Below, one piece after another: positions 25,429 to 35,501 of a stretch of 64,000 nt of DNA (positions are counted from its first letter, which is position 1; each line of letters begins with the position of its first letter). The stretch is from Cyclobacterium sp. SYSU L10401. Lineage in GTDB: Bacteria; Bacteroidota; Bacteroidia; Cytophagales; Cyclobacteriaceae. Position numbers and translations under genes: made by a program. Below the pieces are notes generated by a model. The model worked only from the letters and a program-made list of their open reading frames with translations. It made no database searches and was not told where the DNA came from. Location of the stretch: contig NZ_WOFO01000001.1 of assembly GCF_010993705.1 (NCBI RefSeq), positions 486,598-550,597 of the forward strand, read 5' to 3'.

Positions 25429-26787
25429 ATGGAATTCACATTGCTAAAAAAGAAAAATTTACTTCACTTGCTACTCGCAGTAGGTGTTTTATTTGTTGCG
25501 AGTTGTTCGGACGACGATCCTACGCCAAGCCCTCCTCAGGAAGAAAGTATCATTGACATTGCCTCCGGCAACGATCAATTTTCTACCCTGGTTGCAGCTA
25601 TTCAAAGAGCAGACCTGGTAGATGACCTGAGTGCTGCAGGTCCATTTACTGTATTTGCACCTACCAATCAGGCTTTTACCGATGCAGGTATTACCAATGT
25701 TAACGATGTACCTGTCGAGGACCTGAGAGATATCCTGTTGTATCATGTAGTGAGCGGACGGGTTTTGTCCAATCAGGTAAGTACTGGTGAGGTGCCCACC
25801 TTGCTGGAAGGTCAAAATTTAAGTTTTACGGTTTCCGACGGGTCAATAACCATTAACGAGGATATTGGAGTTACTTCTGAAGATTTAAGTGCCTCAAACG
25901 GAGTGATTCATGTGATCGATGGGGTATTGATGCCGGAAGAGGAAAGCAATTCTATCGCAGATATTGTGATGGCTGATGATAATTTTTCCACCCTTTTGGC
26001 CGCCGTTTTGGAAGCTGACCTGGATGCTACTTTATTAGAGCAAGGACCATTCACTGTATTTGCCCCCACAAATGAAGCTTTTGAAGCATATTTGACTGAT
26101 AATGGCTTGACCGCTGAAGATCTACTTGCCTCTCCAGATCTTGCCTCCATCTTAACTTATCATGTAGTAGACGGAGAGGTGCCTGAATCGGCAGTTGAGG
26201 TAGGTAGTGTTCCTAGTTTGAATGAAGCTCCATTTTATGTAAGTATTGATCCCGACGATAATGTTTGGATCAATGGCAATGCTCAGGTGGTCACCACAGA
26301 TATAGAAGCTGATAATGGCATCATTCATGTGTTGGATTATGTCATCACACCTCCTACGCAGTCAATAGCAGAGATAGCTGTAGGATATACCAACGCAGAA
26401 ACACCAGAGTTTACCCAGCTCGTTGGAGCGTTGTCAAGAGCGAATCTGGTTGATGCTGTGAGTGGAGGGGTTGATGACAACCTAACGGTTTTTGCTCCTA
26501 CTGATGCCGCTTTTGAAGCTTTGTACGAAGTGCTCGAAGTAGACGGATATGAAGATATTCCATTAGAAACATTGACAAGTGTATTGACTTACCACGTTGT
26601 GCCAGCCCGGGCTTTTTCTCAGGATTTGAGAGAAGGTGCCATGCTACCCACCTTACTTGAGGGTGAAGAATTGACAGTAAATCTGGCTGATCTTCAAATC
26701 AATGAATCAGGTCTGGTACCTGATCTGTTAAATGTGCATGCAACAAACGGAGTGATACACGTAATTGACGAAGTACTGGTACCATAA
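25429..26787 (+). CDS. Lipoprotein with three FAS1 (fasciclin) domains
   Basis: A 452-residue surface lipoprotein (lipobox VASC, Cys near residue 26, followed by an acidic SDDD stretch that may act as an outer-surface export signal). It carries three FAS1 adhesion domains at about residues 40-165, 170-305 and 310-452. Each repeats the same signature: a TVFAPT[ND]xAF strand (three copies, the third as FAPTDAAFEAL), a [LI]LTYHVV motif, and an NGVIHVID/LD strand at the end. FAS1 domains mediate cell-cell or cell-matrix contact and are common in marine Bacteroidota. It is flanked by a promoterless-looking AT-rich gap and its own terminator, so it is monocistronic. The exact ligand is unknown. Confidence 0.93.
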   Translation: MEFTLLKKKNLLHLLLAVGVLFVASCSDDDPTPSPPQEESIIDIASGNDQFSTLVAAIQRADLVDDLSAAGPFTVFAPTNQAFTDAGITNVNDVPVEDLRDILLYHVVSGRVLSNQVSTGEVPTLLEGQNLSFTVSDGSITINEDIGVTSEDLSASNGVIHVIDGVLMPEEESNSIADIVMADDNFSTLLAAVLEADLDATLLEQGPFTVFAPTNEAFEAYLTDNGLTAEDLLASPDLASILTYHVVDGEVPESAVEVGSVPSLNEAPFYVSIDPDDNVWINGNAQVVTTDIEADNGIIHVLDYVITPPTQSIAEIAVGYTNAETPEFTQLVGALSRANLVDAVSGGVDDNLTVFAPTDAAFEALYEVLEVDGYEDIPLETLTSVLTYHVVPARAFSQDLREGAMLPTLLEGEELTVNLADLQINESGLVPDLLNVHATNGVIHVIDEVLVP

Positions 26788-26812
26788 ATTTATATTGGGT
26801 TTTTTTAGAAAA

Positions 26813-26845
26813 AGCAGGTTCTTTCGGGAACCTGCTCTTTTTTTT
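26813..26845 (+). terminator. Rho-independent terminator after the FAS1 gene
   Basis: A 9-bp stem AGCAGGTTC / GAACCTGCT with a 6-base loop TTTCGG, then C and eight T. It closes the FAS1 transcript. The next 216 bases, up to 27061, contain no ORF or clear promoter; a partial TATCTTTA is seen near 26955. Confidence 0.9.
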
Positions 26846-27061
26846 ATACGGGTCTATGGTTTGTTTTATCAGCCATTTTGATTTCTGGTGAGGTAAGATT
26901 TTTATTAATTGGCTTTAATCCTCAAACTTCGGTACCAAAAAGAAAGTAATAATTATCTTTACGGTCGCTTTGGGGATTTTTTGAATCCTTTCGACTCACC
27001 TGCTGGGATTTAATTTGTGGGTGAGGAGGCGAAGCTGTGTAAAAACGATAAAATCACTGGT

Positions 27062-29680
27062 ATGATTTCAAGTAGACTTTTGAACCTGAATAAGCTTTTC
27101 TTAATAGGGATGATGGCTTTGCTTCCTTTTGGGTTAGCGGCGCAGTCATTAGGAGATATTTCATCCATAAAAGTGGATGATTTATCGGACCAGCAAATTC
27201 AGGTATTGATGAACAGGGCCACTGAGGCAGGCTTTTCAGAAGCCGAATTGCTACAAATGGCCCAACTCCGAGGGGTGCCGGATACCGAAATAGAAAAGCT
27301 AAAGGAACGCTTAGAGGGAATGGTTTTTGGTCTGCAAGGTGGACAGAAACCTTCCACTTCTGGCCCCAAGAGAAGTCCACGGCGGCAGATGGGTTTTAAC
27401 GAAATTACCCAGGGCATTATACCGCAGGAGGAAAAATTGGAAGACGATAAATCAGCATCCGAGCCTATCTTTGGATTGGATTTTTTTTATAGTAAAGACA
27501 GAAGGCTTACTTTCGAGCCGAATTTAAATATGGCTACCCCCAGAAATTACATTTTGGGACCTGGGGATGAATTATATGTGGACGTTTATGGTCAGTCGGA
27601 GCAGTTTTATGAGGCATCGGTGACTCCGGAAGGCCAGGTGATTTTAGAAAACATAGGACCAATCAATGTCTCCGGGCTTTCTCTGGACGAAGCAACAGAG
27701 GTAATAAAGAATCGGCTTTCGGTTTTTTATACCGGATTGAGAGGAAGTCAGCCCAATACTTTTTTACAAGTTAATTTAGGAAATGTGAGGACCATTAAAG
27801 TTAATTTGGTGGGTGAGGTAAGGTTACCGGGCACATTCACTCTCAGTGCCTTCAGTACCGTTTTCAATGCCTTGTATGCGGCTGGAGGTCCCAATCGTAA
27901 CGGAACAATGAGAAAAATCAAATTGATCCGACAAGACAAGGAAATAGCAGAAATTGATATTTATAATTTTCTTACAAAGGGTGAGCAGGGACTGAATGTT
28001 TCCCTTCAGGATCAGGATGTAATTTGGGTTCAACCTTATTTGGAAAGGGTCAAGGTAGAAGGAGCCGTCAAGCGGCCAAAAATTTTTGAAATCAAGCCTG
28101 GTGAATCTTTTGCAGACATACTCTCCTATGCCGGAGGTTTTACCGATGAAGCCTACAGGGAGCGGGTAAACGTCACCCGCATGACCGACAAAGAAAAGGC
28201 CGTGTCAGATATCTACAATGAACAGTTTTCCCTATTTCTGGCTAAAGGCGGAGATCAGTATAAAATTGGTGAAGTATTGGACAGGTATACCAACAGGGTG
28301 CAGGTGAAAGGATCGGTATACCGGCCGGGCAATTATGCCTTTCAGGAAGGGATGACACTTTCTGAGTTGATCAAAAAAGCCGAAGGCCTGAGCGGGGAGG
28401 CTTACAGAAAGCGAATAAATATAGTAAGAACCAACGATGACCTGACCACCCAGATGCTACAAATTGATTTGGGAGCCATAGAAGCGGGGCTTTCCCCTGA
28501 TATACCTCTCAAAAGAGAAGATGTGGTTCAGGTTCCATCCATATATCAATTAAGTGAAGAGGTGTATGTCAAAGTATCAGGAGAGGTCTTGTATCCCGGA
28601 ACCTATCCTTATTCCCAGGACATGACTTCAGAAGATCTTATTTTAATGGCAGGAGGCTTGAAGGAGGCAGCCTCAGTGGCGAATATTGAAATTGCCAGAA
28701 GGACTGCTGATCAGGAGGGAAGGGAATTTTCCCAAATTATTCCTGTACCTGTCAGGCAAGACCTGGAACTTTCAGAAAACCCCATTGGCTTACTACCTTT
28801 CGATCATTTGACGATCAGGAGAAAGACCAATTTTAGCCTGGAAAGGATGGCCAGTATTGAGGGTCAGGTAAATGCTCCCGGTACCTTTGCGATCAGGGAT
28901 GCTGAAGAGCGGATTTCGGATTTGATTGAGAGGGCTGGGGGTCTCACAGCCTTTGCCTATCCTAGGGGCGCAACCCTCATTCGACGAACTGAATTTTATC
29001 AGACGGCATCTGAAGATATCAGGAAGGAAAGGAATCTACTGAATCTATTAGAAAGATTAAACCGGGAAAATGTAGCACCTACCGAATCTCAAAAACAAAT
29101 GATCGACAGGATCAATGCTTATCTTTTTGGAGAAAAGGATTCTTCTCAAAACGACATGGAAGAAAGTGTCATCAACGCAAGAAGAACCCTGTTAAATGAA
29201 ATATCCGCATCACGTGAAGAAGTAGATCCCATCAAAATCAAGGAAACGGAAGCCATCGCCATAGATTTGGAGGAAATAATAAAAAATCCAGATTCAAAAT
29301 ATGACCTTATCCTTGAAGAAGGAGATATTCTAAGTGTTCCGAGGCAACTACAAACAGTTCGGTTGAGGGGTGATGTAATCTATCCCACCACAGTCCGTCA
29401 TGAAACTTCACGGGGATTGCCCTATTACATCAACAGGGCAGGGGGATTTGACAGCCGGGCAAAAAAAAGAAGGACCTATGTAGTTTATGCCAATGGAGAA
29501 GTGTCCAGGACCAAGAACTTCCTTCTATTCAATCTTTATCCTAAGGTAGAACCTGGTTCAGAAATCATCGTGCCCACCAAAGGCCCGAGAATTCCAATCC
29601 GGCCCGGGGATTTGGTGGGCTTAACTACAGGATTGGCCACCATAGCATTGGTTATCACGCAGATTTTAAACAATAGATGA
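27062..29680 (+). CDS. SLBB-domain polysaccharide export protein (Wza-like)
   Basis: An 872-residue outer-membrane export protein, the channel through which capsule or exopolysaccharide leaves the cell. A signal peptide (LFLIGMMALLPFGLAAQS) follows the ATG at 27062; a GTG at 27017 would add 15 hydrophilic residues before it, so I do not use it. Next are a Gln/Glu-rich helical region (residues about 40-115) and the polysaccharide_export domain (YILGPGDELYVDVYGQSE; GQVILENIGPINVSGLS). After it, at least five SLBB repeats are visible, each with a VxGxVxxPGxFxx-type strand and a G-GG[FL] turn (VNLVGEVRLPGTF; VKGSVYRPGNYAF; VSGEVLYPGTYPY; IEGQVNAPGTFAI; LRGDVIYPTTVRH). It ends in a single membrane helix. 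The extra SLBB repeats, compared with E. coli Wza (379 aa), are normal in Bacteroidota. Confidence 0.95.
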   Translation: MISSRLLNLNKLFLIGMMALLPFGLAAQSLGDISSIKVDDLSDQQIQVLMNRATEAGFSEAELLQMAQLRGVPDTEIEKLKERLEGMVFGLQGGQKPSTSGPKRSPRRQMGFNEITQGIIPQEEKLEDDKSASEPIFGLDFFYSKDRRLTFEPNLNMATPRNYILGPGDELYVDVYGQSEQFYEASVTPEGQVILENIGPINVSGLSLDEATEVIKNRLSVFYTGLRGSQPNTFLQVNLGNVRTIKVNLVGEVRLPGTFTLSAFSTVFNALYAAGGPNRNGTMRKIKLIRQDKEIAEIDIYNFLTKGEQGLNVSLQDQDVIWVQPYLERVKVEGAVKRPKIFEIKPGESFADILSYAGGFTDEAYRERVNVTRMTDKEKAVSDIYNEQFSLFLAKGGDQYKIGEVLDRYTNRVQVKGSVYRPGNYAFQEGMTLSELIKKAEGLSGEAYRKRINIVRTNDDLTTQMLQIDLGAIEAGLSPDIPLKREDVVQVPSIYQLSEEVYVKVSGEVLYPGTYPYSQDMTSEDLILMAGGLKEAASVANIEIARRTADQEGREFSQIIPVPVRQDLELSENPIGLLPFDHLTIRRKTNFSLERMASIEGQVNAPGTFAIRDAEERISDLIERAGGLTAFAYPRGATLIRRTEFYQTASEDIRKERNLLNLLERLNRENVAPTESQKQMIDRINAYLFGEKDSSQNDMEESVINARRTLLNEISASREEVDPIKIKETEAIAIDLEEIIKNPDSKYDLILEEGDILSVPRQLQTVRLRGDVIYPTTVRHETSRGLPYYINRAGGFDSRAKKRRTYVVYANGEVSRTKNFLLFNLYPKVEPGSEIIVPTKGPRIPIRPGDLVGLTTGLATIALVITQILNNR

Positions 29681-30753
29681 TGCAGGAGAATCGCCACATT
29701 TTAGATGATAAAATTACCTTCCGGGAACTCGTAGAAAGGCTGCGTCAGTGGTTGTTGGTATTCCTCAGGCACTCCAGAACCTTCATGGTTTTTATTCTCA
29801 TTGGCCTGGTTTTGGGAATGCTGGTTTCTCTGATTAAAAAGCCCGTATACCATGCCGACACGACCTTTGTCCTGGAGCAGTCAGACATGGGAGGTCTGGG
29901 AAATATATCAGGTATTGCCTCCATGTTGGGCTTAAACCTGGGTTCCATAGGCTCTGAAAGCGGACTATTCAAGGGAGACAATATCATGGAGCTTTACCGC
30001 TCTGATGCCATGTTGTCCCAGACCTTGCTGGCACCTTTTGATACCACCACAGGGCGGCAATTATTGGTAGACAGGTTTATTGATTTTCATGAATTGGAGG
30101 ACAAGTGGGAAAAGGATGTGGATTTTGAAGCCCTGGATTTTACCCTTAGCAGGGAAGAGTTTTCCATACAGCAGGACAGCGTATTGAAGGAAGTGGTAAA
30201 GTGGATCAGGAAAGAAAATCTGTTGGTGGATAAACCTGATCGTAAATTGAATATCATTAAGGTTACCATTGCTTCAAAAGACCAGTCATTTGCGAAGATT
30301 TTCAATGAAAACCTGGTGGTGACGGTAAATGATTTCTACCTGAGAACCAAGACAAAAAAGACGGCAGAAAATTTAAGGGTGCTACAAAATCAGGCAGACA
30401 GTGTCAGGACAGTCCTTGATGATAAGGTGAAACAGTTGGCCCAATTTCAGGATAAGGTACCCAACCCAAACCCCCTACTTCAGGAGGGAATGGTGGCCTC
30501 CAAACAACTTCAGATTGATATTCAGGCCGCAGCTGCCGTTTATGAAGAGGTGGTGAAAAACCTGGAAATTGCCAAAATTAACCACAGAAACAACGCACCT
30601 CTGATTCAGATCATTGACCATCCCCGTTACCCCCTTGAGCGGTCAGAAATAAAATTACTCACTGGAATGGCTCTGGGAGCGGTACTCTTTTTTATATTTG
30701 CAGTCATTTGGGTGTATTTTAAAACAATGTATTTCAGGCATTTAAGGCGTTAA
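29677..30753 (+). CDS. Wzz-type polysaccharide chain-length determinant
   Basis: A 358-residue inner-membrane co-polymerase. A transmembrane helix at about residues 37-57 is followed by the typical KPVYHADTTFVLEQSD and then a long periplasmic coiled-coil (about 150-320), and a second helix at about 328-350. It lacks the C-terminal BY-kinase domain of the Wzc type: the protein ends at the second helix (KTMYFRHLRR). This matches chain-length regulators that need a separate kinase or none. The first ATG overlaps the stop of the SLBB gene by four bases, and a second ATG follows it directly, so either could start it; the difference is one residue. Confidence 0.93.
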   Translation: MMQENRHILDDKITFRELVERLRQWLLVFLRHSRTFMVFILIGLVLGMLVSLIKKPVYHADTTFVLEQSDMGGLGNISGIASMLGLNLGSIGSESGLFKGDNIMELYRSDAMLSQTLLAPFDTTTGRQLLVDRFIDFHELEDKWEKDVDFEALDFTLSREEFSIQQDSVLKEVVKWIRKENLLVDKPDRKLNIIKVTIASKDQSFAKIFNENLVVTVNDFYLRTKTKKTAENLRVLQNQADSVRTVLDDKVKQLAQFQDKVPNPNPLLQEGMVASKQLQIDIQAAAAVYEEVVKNLEIAKINHRNNAPLIQIIDHPRYPLERSEIKLLTGMALGAVLFFIFAVIWVYFKTMYFRHLRR

Positions 30754-30768
30754 CCGGCTCTTTTTTCT

Positions 30769-32085
30769 ATGCTTGAAAGAATCAAACAACTTTCTTTTTT
30801 TACTTTAATCAGACACAAGTCCATCAGGAATTTCTTTTTTCTATTCCTGATTCAGTCTTCCAATATCCTCATTTCCCTTTTGGCCATGCCGGTACTTATT
30901 CGTGCTATCGGTGTGGCCGAATTTGGTTTGGTCAACCTGTCCTTTTCTGTTATTCTACTTTTCAACGTGTTGGTGAGTTATGGATACAACCTAAGTGGTC
31001 CCAGAGACATTGCCCTGAGTGAGGGAAATGTTCCGGTTATGGGCGAGCGATTTTCAGAGATTTTTTGGAGTAAACTGGCGTTGGCGCTAACGGCCTTTTT
31101 GTCCATTGGAATCCTGGCATTCTTTTTCGGTTTTTTCGGAGATTACCGGATGATCTTATGGTGGTCCACCATTTTGTTGTTTGCTGAAGCCACTGCCCTC
31201 ATTTGGTTTTTTCAGGGAAGAGAAAGCCTGCACTGGGTTTCTCTGGCCAATGTTTTTAGCAAGCTGGTTTATCTGGTTTTACTGATGGCGTACATCAATG
31301 GGCCTTCCGATAGTTATTTGGCTAATTTCCTACTGGGCTTAACTGCTTTGATAACCAATTTGGGTTTATTGGTATATATCCATATAGGGATGGGCGTTCA
31401 GGTGGTTGGACCGGATATTGCCCGTATTTGGAATTCCTGGAAGAAGAACATACTGCTCTTTTTTTCCAGCTTGACATCCCATATTGCTGTCAACGGTGGA
31501 GTGATCATTTTAAGTTTTTTTGCCTCTGCTCAAATCCTAGGGCTTTATGGGATGGCAGAGCGTATTGGCATGGTTTTGAGGATTGCGCCTACTTTGATTA
31601 CCCAGGCTGCCTACCCCAGGGCTAGTGTCCTTTATTTTCAGGAACCACAAAAATTTTATTATTTTTTGAGAAAAGTCCAATGGTCTTCCTTGCTTCTTAC
31701 CCTGCTTATCAGCCTGATAGTTTTTGCCCTCGCCCCCTTCATTATTGGGTTAATGGCGGGCAATGTTTTGGAAGAATCAGTTTTTTTTCTCAGAATCCTG
31801 GCTTTTTTACCCTTTTTTGCCGCCTTGAATATCAGCAATATGTTGATAATTCTGGTATTGGACCAAAAGAAAATTCTGTTTCATTCTACCTGGATTTTTT
31901 GTCTTTACATGTTATTGTCCGCTATTTTTCTTGCAAAGGTTTATGGGGGGACCGGCCTGGCCCTCGCCTTGCTTTCTACCGAACTGATGGCCTTTATCAG
32001 CACCTCCTTATTGCTTTACAGGCAACAGGCCCCAACCCTAATCAAATATTACCATGTCCTGCTCCACCGCCATCATCATTCTTAA
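30769..32085 (+). CDS. Polysaccharide flippase (Wzx/MOP family)
   Basis: A 438-residue inner-membrane protein with about 12 helices, of the MATE/MOP superfamily that moves undecaprenyl-linked repeat units across the membrane. The N-terminus (FFLFLIQSSNILISLLAMPVLIRAIGVAEFG) shows the classical Wzx pattern of first helix and [FY]G loop. The middle carries FFQGRES, and TLITQAAYPRAS sits before a helix in the second half, as in the RfbX group. It lies 15 bases after Wzz and its 3' end overlaps the GT2 gene by 32 bases, so translation is coupled. Substrate specificity cannot be read from the sequence. Confidence 0.9.
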   Translation: MLERIKQLSFFTLIRHKSIRNFFFLFLIQSSNILISLLAMPVLIRAIGVAEFGLVNLSFSVILLFNVLVSYGYNLSGPRDIALSEGNVPVMGERFSEIFWSKLALALTAFLSIGILAFFFGFFGDYRMILWWSTILLFAEATALIWFFQGRESLHWVSLANVFSKLVYLVLLMAYINGPSDSYLANFLLGLTALITNLGLLVYIHIGMGVQVVGPDIARIWNSWKKNILLFFSSLTSHIAVNGGVIILSFFASAQILGLYGMAERIGMVLRIAPTLITQAAYPRASVLYFQEPQKFYYFLRKVQWSSLLLTLLISLIVFALAPFIIGLMAGNVLEESVFFLRILAFLPFFAALNISNMLIILVLDQKKILFHSTWIFCLYMLLSAIFLAKVYGGTGLALALLSTELMAFISTSLLLYRQQAPTLIKYYHVLLHRHHHS

Positions 32086-32959
32086 TTGGAACGGCTGGGA
32101 GTATACCCAGGCTTGCCTGCAGTCCTTACAGGATGAGGGGTTTCCGATGGAGGATGTTATCTTGGTTGATAATGGTTCTGACGACGGGTCTCCCAGTGCC
32201 GTCAAGAGCCATTTTCCGACTGTTCAGCTATGGATAAATAAACATAACCTGGGCTTTACTGGAGGAAATAATGTAGGCATTCGACAGGCTCTTCACCAGG
32301 GATATACCTATATCATGTTGCTGAACAACGATACGGAAATAGGGCCTGGTTTTTGGAAGCCGCTGTTGAAGGAAATGGAGGCGTCCAGGCAAACCGCAGC
32401 GATTCAGCCATTGATTTATTTTTTAAATGAAAAAACAGTATTATGGAACGCAGGCGGCAAATACCATTCCTGGCTGGGATTTTCACAAACCAACTTGAAA
32501 CCAAAAAGTAAGGCGCCCTATCTCACCGATTGGATTACTGGATGTGCCATTTTGGTACGGGCATCGGTATTGAAGGAAATCGGACTTTTGGATGAAAGGT
32601 ATTTCGCCTATTTCGAAGATGTGGATTGGTCGCTGCGCATGAGGAAAGCAGGATATTTGTTGAAAGTTCATCCGGAAGCGGTTATTTATCATGAGGCTGG
32701 TGCGGCCTCCAAAAGCAAAAACAAAGGGGAAGAAGGCTTTCTGAGTCCAAAGGTTCATTTTCTAAATGTCCGCAACCAGATCTTCCAGTTGCGCAAATAC
32801 TGCAGGCATCCCAAATACTGGTTGTCCTGGCCGGTACATTTTCTGGTATTTGGTTTAATGGTGATTCATTTTACCCTCAAAAGTCGGAAGCTTAAGCGAA
32901 AAGCGGTATGGAAAGGAATTTTAGCAGGATTGAACACTTCGTTAGAGACTGAAGCATGA
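32054..32959 (+). CDS. Glycosyltransferase family 2 (rhamnosyltransferase-like)
   Basis: A 301-residue GT-A enzyme. The N-terminus AIIILNWNGWEYTQACLQSL and the VDNGSDDGS motif bind the nucleotide, NLGFTGGNNVGI and LLNNDTE (the DXD-like metal site) follow, then TGCAILVRASVLKEIGLLDE and FEDVDWSLR, which mark the GT2 group often annotated as rhamnosyltransferases. One hydrophobic stretch near residue 260 may sit at the membrane. The ATG lies 32 bases inside the flippase gene; a start further downstream would lose the first conserved strand, so the overlap is real. Its stop overlaps the polymerase start by four bases. Confidence 0.93.
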   Translation: MSCSTAIIILNWNGWEYTQACLQSLQDEGFPMEDVILVDNGSDDGSPSAVKSHFPTVQLWINKHNLGFTGGNNVGIRQALHQGYTYIMLLNNDTEIGPGFWKPLLKEMEASRQTAAIQPLIYFLNEKTVLWNAGGKYHSWLGFSQTNLKPKSKAPYLTDWITGCAILVRASVLKEIGLLDERYFAYFEDVDWSLRMRKAGYLLKVHPEAVIYHEAGAASKSKNKGEEGFLSPKVHFLNVRNQIFQLRKYCRHPKYWLSWPVHFLVFGLMVIHFTLKSRKLKRKAVWKGILAGLNTSLETEA

Positions 32960-34371
32960 TGGCCTATATTCTATTTTTATTCGTTTTGGTGTATGTATCC
33001 GTGCTGCTTTTTGTGACGATTAAGAAGATAGTGTTTGAGGGGGAGTGGGAATTTATCATTTTTTTCATGATTCTATTCCTTCCTTTTTATATCTCTATCC
33101 TGAGCATCGTTTACCAGGCTACCGGTTCTGAAATTGTGGTAGCCGTTTTCCAATATGTAAAAGAGCTGCTCCTATTGACAGCCGTGCTTGGATTCTTGTT
33201 TTACCAAAAGAATTTCTGGCTTTACCCATTCAGGTTAAATGTAGTGGATAAGCTATTCATGGCTTTTTTTGCTTTGGCCACTGTCTATTTGTTTCTTCCT
33301 CTTGGCGAAGCCACCTTTCTGAATAAACTGCTTTACCTCAAGAATACCCTGCTCATTGGGGCTTTTTATTTTCTTGGTAGAAACACGAACTTTGACTCCG
33401 GAAAAATTGATCAGGTATTCAGTTGGATCATGGTGATTGCCATTGCAGCCTTTTGCCTGAATGTAGTGGAAAAAGTCATTGGCATCCATTTTCAAAACCT
33501 GACCGGGTATGCCCTTTTTAATTTTGCCATCAATGGCATAGAGCCCTCCGGTAATTATGGCTTGTCCTGGACTTTTGAAACCCAGACCACGTCCATGCGT
33601 TTGGCTTCCTTCTTCTCAGATCCCCTGGAAATGGCCAGCTCCAGTTTGCTGGCCTTCACTACAGGGTTGATTTGGTACCTCAGCAGAAAAAGGGAAGAAA
33701 GTTGGTTTTATTTGGTCGTTATGGCAGCAGCATTGGGCAGTTTGTTTTTTTCAGCTTCCAGGGCTGCTTTCGGAGCCTTCTTCGTGATGTTGTTTTTCAT
33801 TGCTTTGGTATTCAGGTTATACCGCTTGCTGGCATTGGGGGCGATCACCTTGCTCTTTTTCTTTGTTTATGTACTCTATTTTGCCTCGGATGACTTTTAC
33901 TACTTTGTCTATGACACCCTCACCTTTCAGAATGCCTCCAGTGTAGGACATTTGGTGGAGTGGTTTCTGGCCCTGGATGCCATGATAGCCAATCCGGAAG
34001 GACTGGGATTGGCCATGAGTGGCAATACAGGGAGTGTGGAAGATGAAGTGAGGGTAGGCGGGGAAAATCAATTTTTAATCTATGGCGTGCAGCTGGGTGT
34101 ATTGGGAATGATTTTGTATATCCTGGTATTGGGCGTAGGAATTTATAAAAGCCTGCTGGTATTCCGCCACAGCAAGGATACCAGTGTGGCCAGGGTAGCC
34201 TTCGTGGCAGCTACTACTAAGTTTGGTCTTTTACTGCCATTGTTTACGGCAAATGCCGAATTGTATGCCTATGTTTCCCTGACTACCTGGTGGATGATGG
34301 GCTATTCACTTACCGCCTATAATGGTCTTTTCAGAACCAATGCCAGCCAATCGGTACAATCGACCAGTTGA
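32956..34371 (+). CDS. O-antigen polymerase/ligase-like membrane protein (Wzy)
   Basis: A 471-residue integral membrane protein with 10-12 helices and a large periplasmic loop (residues about 310-365; FYYFVYDTLTFQNAS and GNTGSVEDEVRVGG). The conserved patch FSASRAAFGAFFVM before a helix is typical of the Wzy_C/RfaL superfamily, which polymerises or ligates O-antigen repeat units. In this cluster, with Wzx and Wzz next to it, a Wzy polymerase is the best reading. Such proteins share little sequence, so the call rests on topology, the SRAAF motif and context. It overlaps the GT2 stop by four bases and the next gene's start by one. Confidence 0.82.
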   Translation: MMAYILFLFVLVYVSVLLFVTIKKIVFEGEWEFIIFFMILFLPFYISILSIVYQATGSEIVVAVFQYVKELLLLTAVLGFLFYQKNFWLYPFRLNVVDKLFMAFFALATVYLFLPLGEATFLNKLLYLKNTLLIGAFYFLGRNTNFDSGKIDQVFSWIMVIAIAAFCLNVVEKVIGIHFQNLTGYALFNFAINGIEPSGNYGLSWTFETQTTSMRLASFFSDPLEMASSSLLAFTTGLIWYLSRKREESWFYLVVMAAALGSLFFSASRAAFGAFFVMLFFIALVFRLYRLLALGAITLLFFFVYVLYFASDDFYYFVYDTLTFQNASSVGHLVEWFLALDAMIANPEGLGLAMSGNTGSVEDEVRVGGENQFLIYGVQLGVLGMILYILVLGVGIYKSLLVFRHSKDTSVARVAFVAATTKFGLLLPLFTANAELYAYVSLTTWWMMGYSLTAYNGLFRTNASQSVQSTS

Positions 34372-35501
34372 TGAAGGGAAAGCGAAAAATTATTCTGGTA
34401 GACGTGTTTTTTTTACACCTGGCACAGACAGGTATAAAGACCTACATCGATAGCCTGCTGGACCAGATTGAATCCTATCAGGGAGATGAATTTCTCTTTA
34501 TCGTTTACCCTTCCCGGGAAAAGTTACGGAAGCAGACATTTTTTAAAGGTCATACCGCCAAATGGAAAAACTGGTTGTTTCAGCTCAGGTATTTCTTTCA
34601 TAAGCTGGTCTTTCTTCCGGCCATGAGTTATTGGAAGAAGGCAGATTTGGTTTTTTCTCCCGATTTTCTCTCTCCATTTTGGGGTAAGGGAAAAAGGGTA
34701 TCAGTGGTCCACGATGCTTTCTTTTGGGAAAGTCCTGAACATTATCACCCCCTCTGGAGAAAGATTTACCTCTATTTATTGAGCCATAGCATTCAGCGGG
34801 GAACCCATATACTTACCGTGAGCCAATATGCCAAAAGCAAAATTGCGCATTATCTAAAAAGCAGGCATCCGATTAGCGCGATACCCACTGGGCTGGACCT
34901 GCTCCTTCGAAATAAACGCATCAGCGAGACTTCTCCCTTTGCCCAGCCTTATTTTCTGCATGTGGGAGTAATGGAAAAGAGAAAAAACCTCAGCACCCTG
35001 ATCCAGGCATTTGCCATTTTTTCAGGGCAGGCAGATAGAGATTACCTGCTGGTATTGGTAGGGCAAAGGGCTCCACGGGCATCCCTGGATGATTATGACA
35101 AAATAAAAGAACTTGTTCAGGAATTGGAACTGGAGGAAAAGGTAGTTTTTCCAGGGTATGTATCGCAGGATGCCCTGGCTGGATATTACCATCATGCTTT
35201 GGCTTATACCTTTCCTTCCCGGAATGAAGGATTTGGCCTGCCGGTCTTAGAAGCATTTGCCTATGGGCTGCCGGTGATAATAGGCCCGCAGGGAGCCTTA
35301 CAGGAAGTAGGCGGGGAGGCGGTCTGCTGCAGCAACTCCTTTCTTCCGGAGGATTTTGCCAAAGCCATGAGCCTGCTGGCCGGAGATGAAGAATTGCGGA
35401 AGAAGCTTGCTGCCTTGGGTAAGCAAAGATTGAATCAATTTTCCGGGGAAAAGTTTTTTCTATCTTTGCAGGAATATTTCAAAGGGCTTCTTCATGGGTA
35501 A
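34371..35501 (+). CDS. Glycosyltransferase family 4
   Basis: A 376-residue GT-B enzyme. The N-terminal domain has a hydrophobic first strand ([21 protein letters not shown]), FSPDFLSPF and [16 protein letters not shown]. The donor domain has [28 protein letters not shown] and the E-x7-E-like [18 protein letters not shown], a clear mannosyl/rhamnosyl-type GT4 signature. I use the ATG at 34371, which shares one base with the polymerase stop (TGATG); a TTG at 34368 would add one residue. The 3' end overlaps the acyltransferase start by eight bases, so these genes are strictly co-expressed. Confidence 0.93.
   Translation: MKGKRKIILVDVFFLHLAQTGIKTYIDSLLDQIESYQGDEFLFIVYPSREKLRKQTFFKGHTAKWKNWLFQLRYFFHKLVFLPAMSYWKKADLVFSPDFLSPFWGKGKRVSVVHDAFFWESPEHYHPLWRKIYLYLLSHSIQRGTHILTVSQYAKSKIAHYLKSRHPISAIPTGLDLLLRNKRISETSPFAQPYFLHVGVMEKRKNLSTLIQAFAIFSGQADRDYLLVLVGQRAPRASLDDYDKIKELVQELELEEKVVFPGYVSQDALAGYYHHALAYTFPSRNEGFGLPVLEAFAYGLPVIIGPQGALQEVGGEAVCCSNSFLPEDFAKAMSLLAGDEELRKKLAALGKQRLNQFSGEKFFLSLQEYFKGLLHG

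Noticed and set aside
31680-32237. 185-residue ORF in the third frame of the flippase
   Set aside because: It lacks any family signature, is Cys/Pro/Arg-rich and lies inside the well-supported flippase and GT2 genes.
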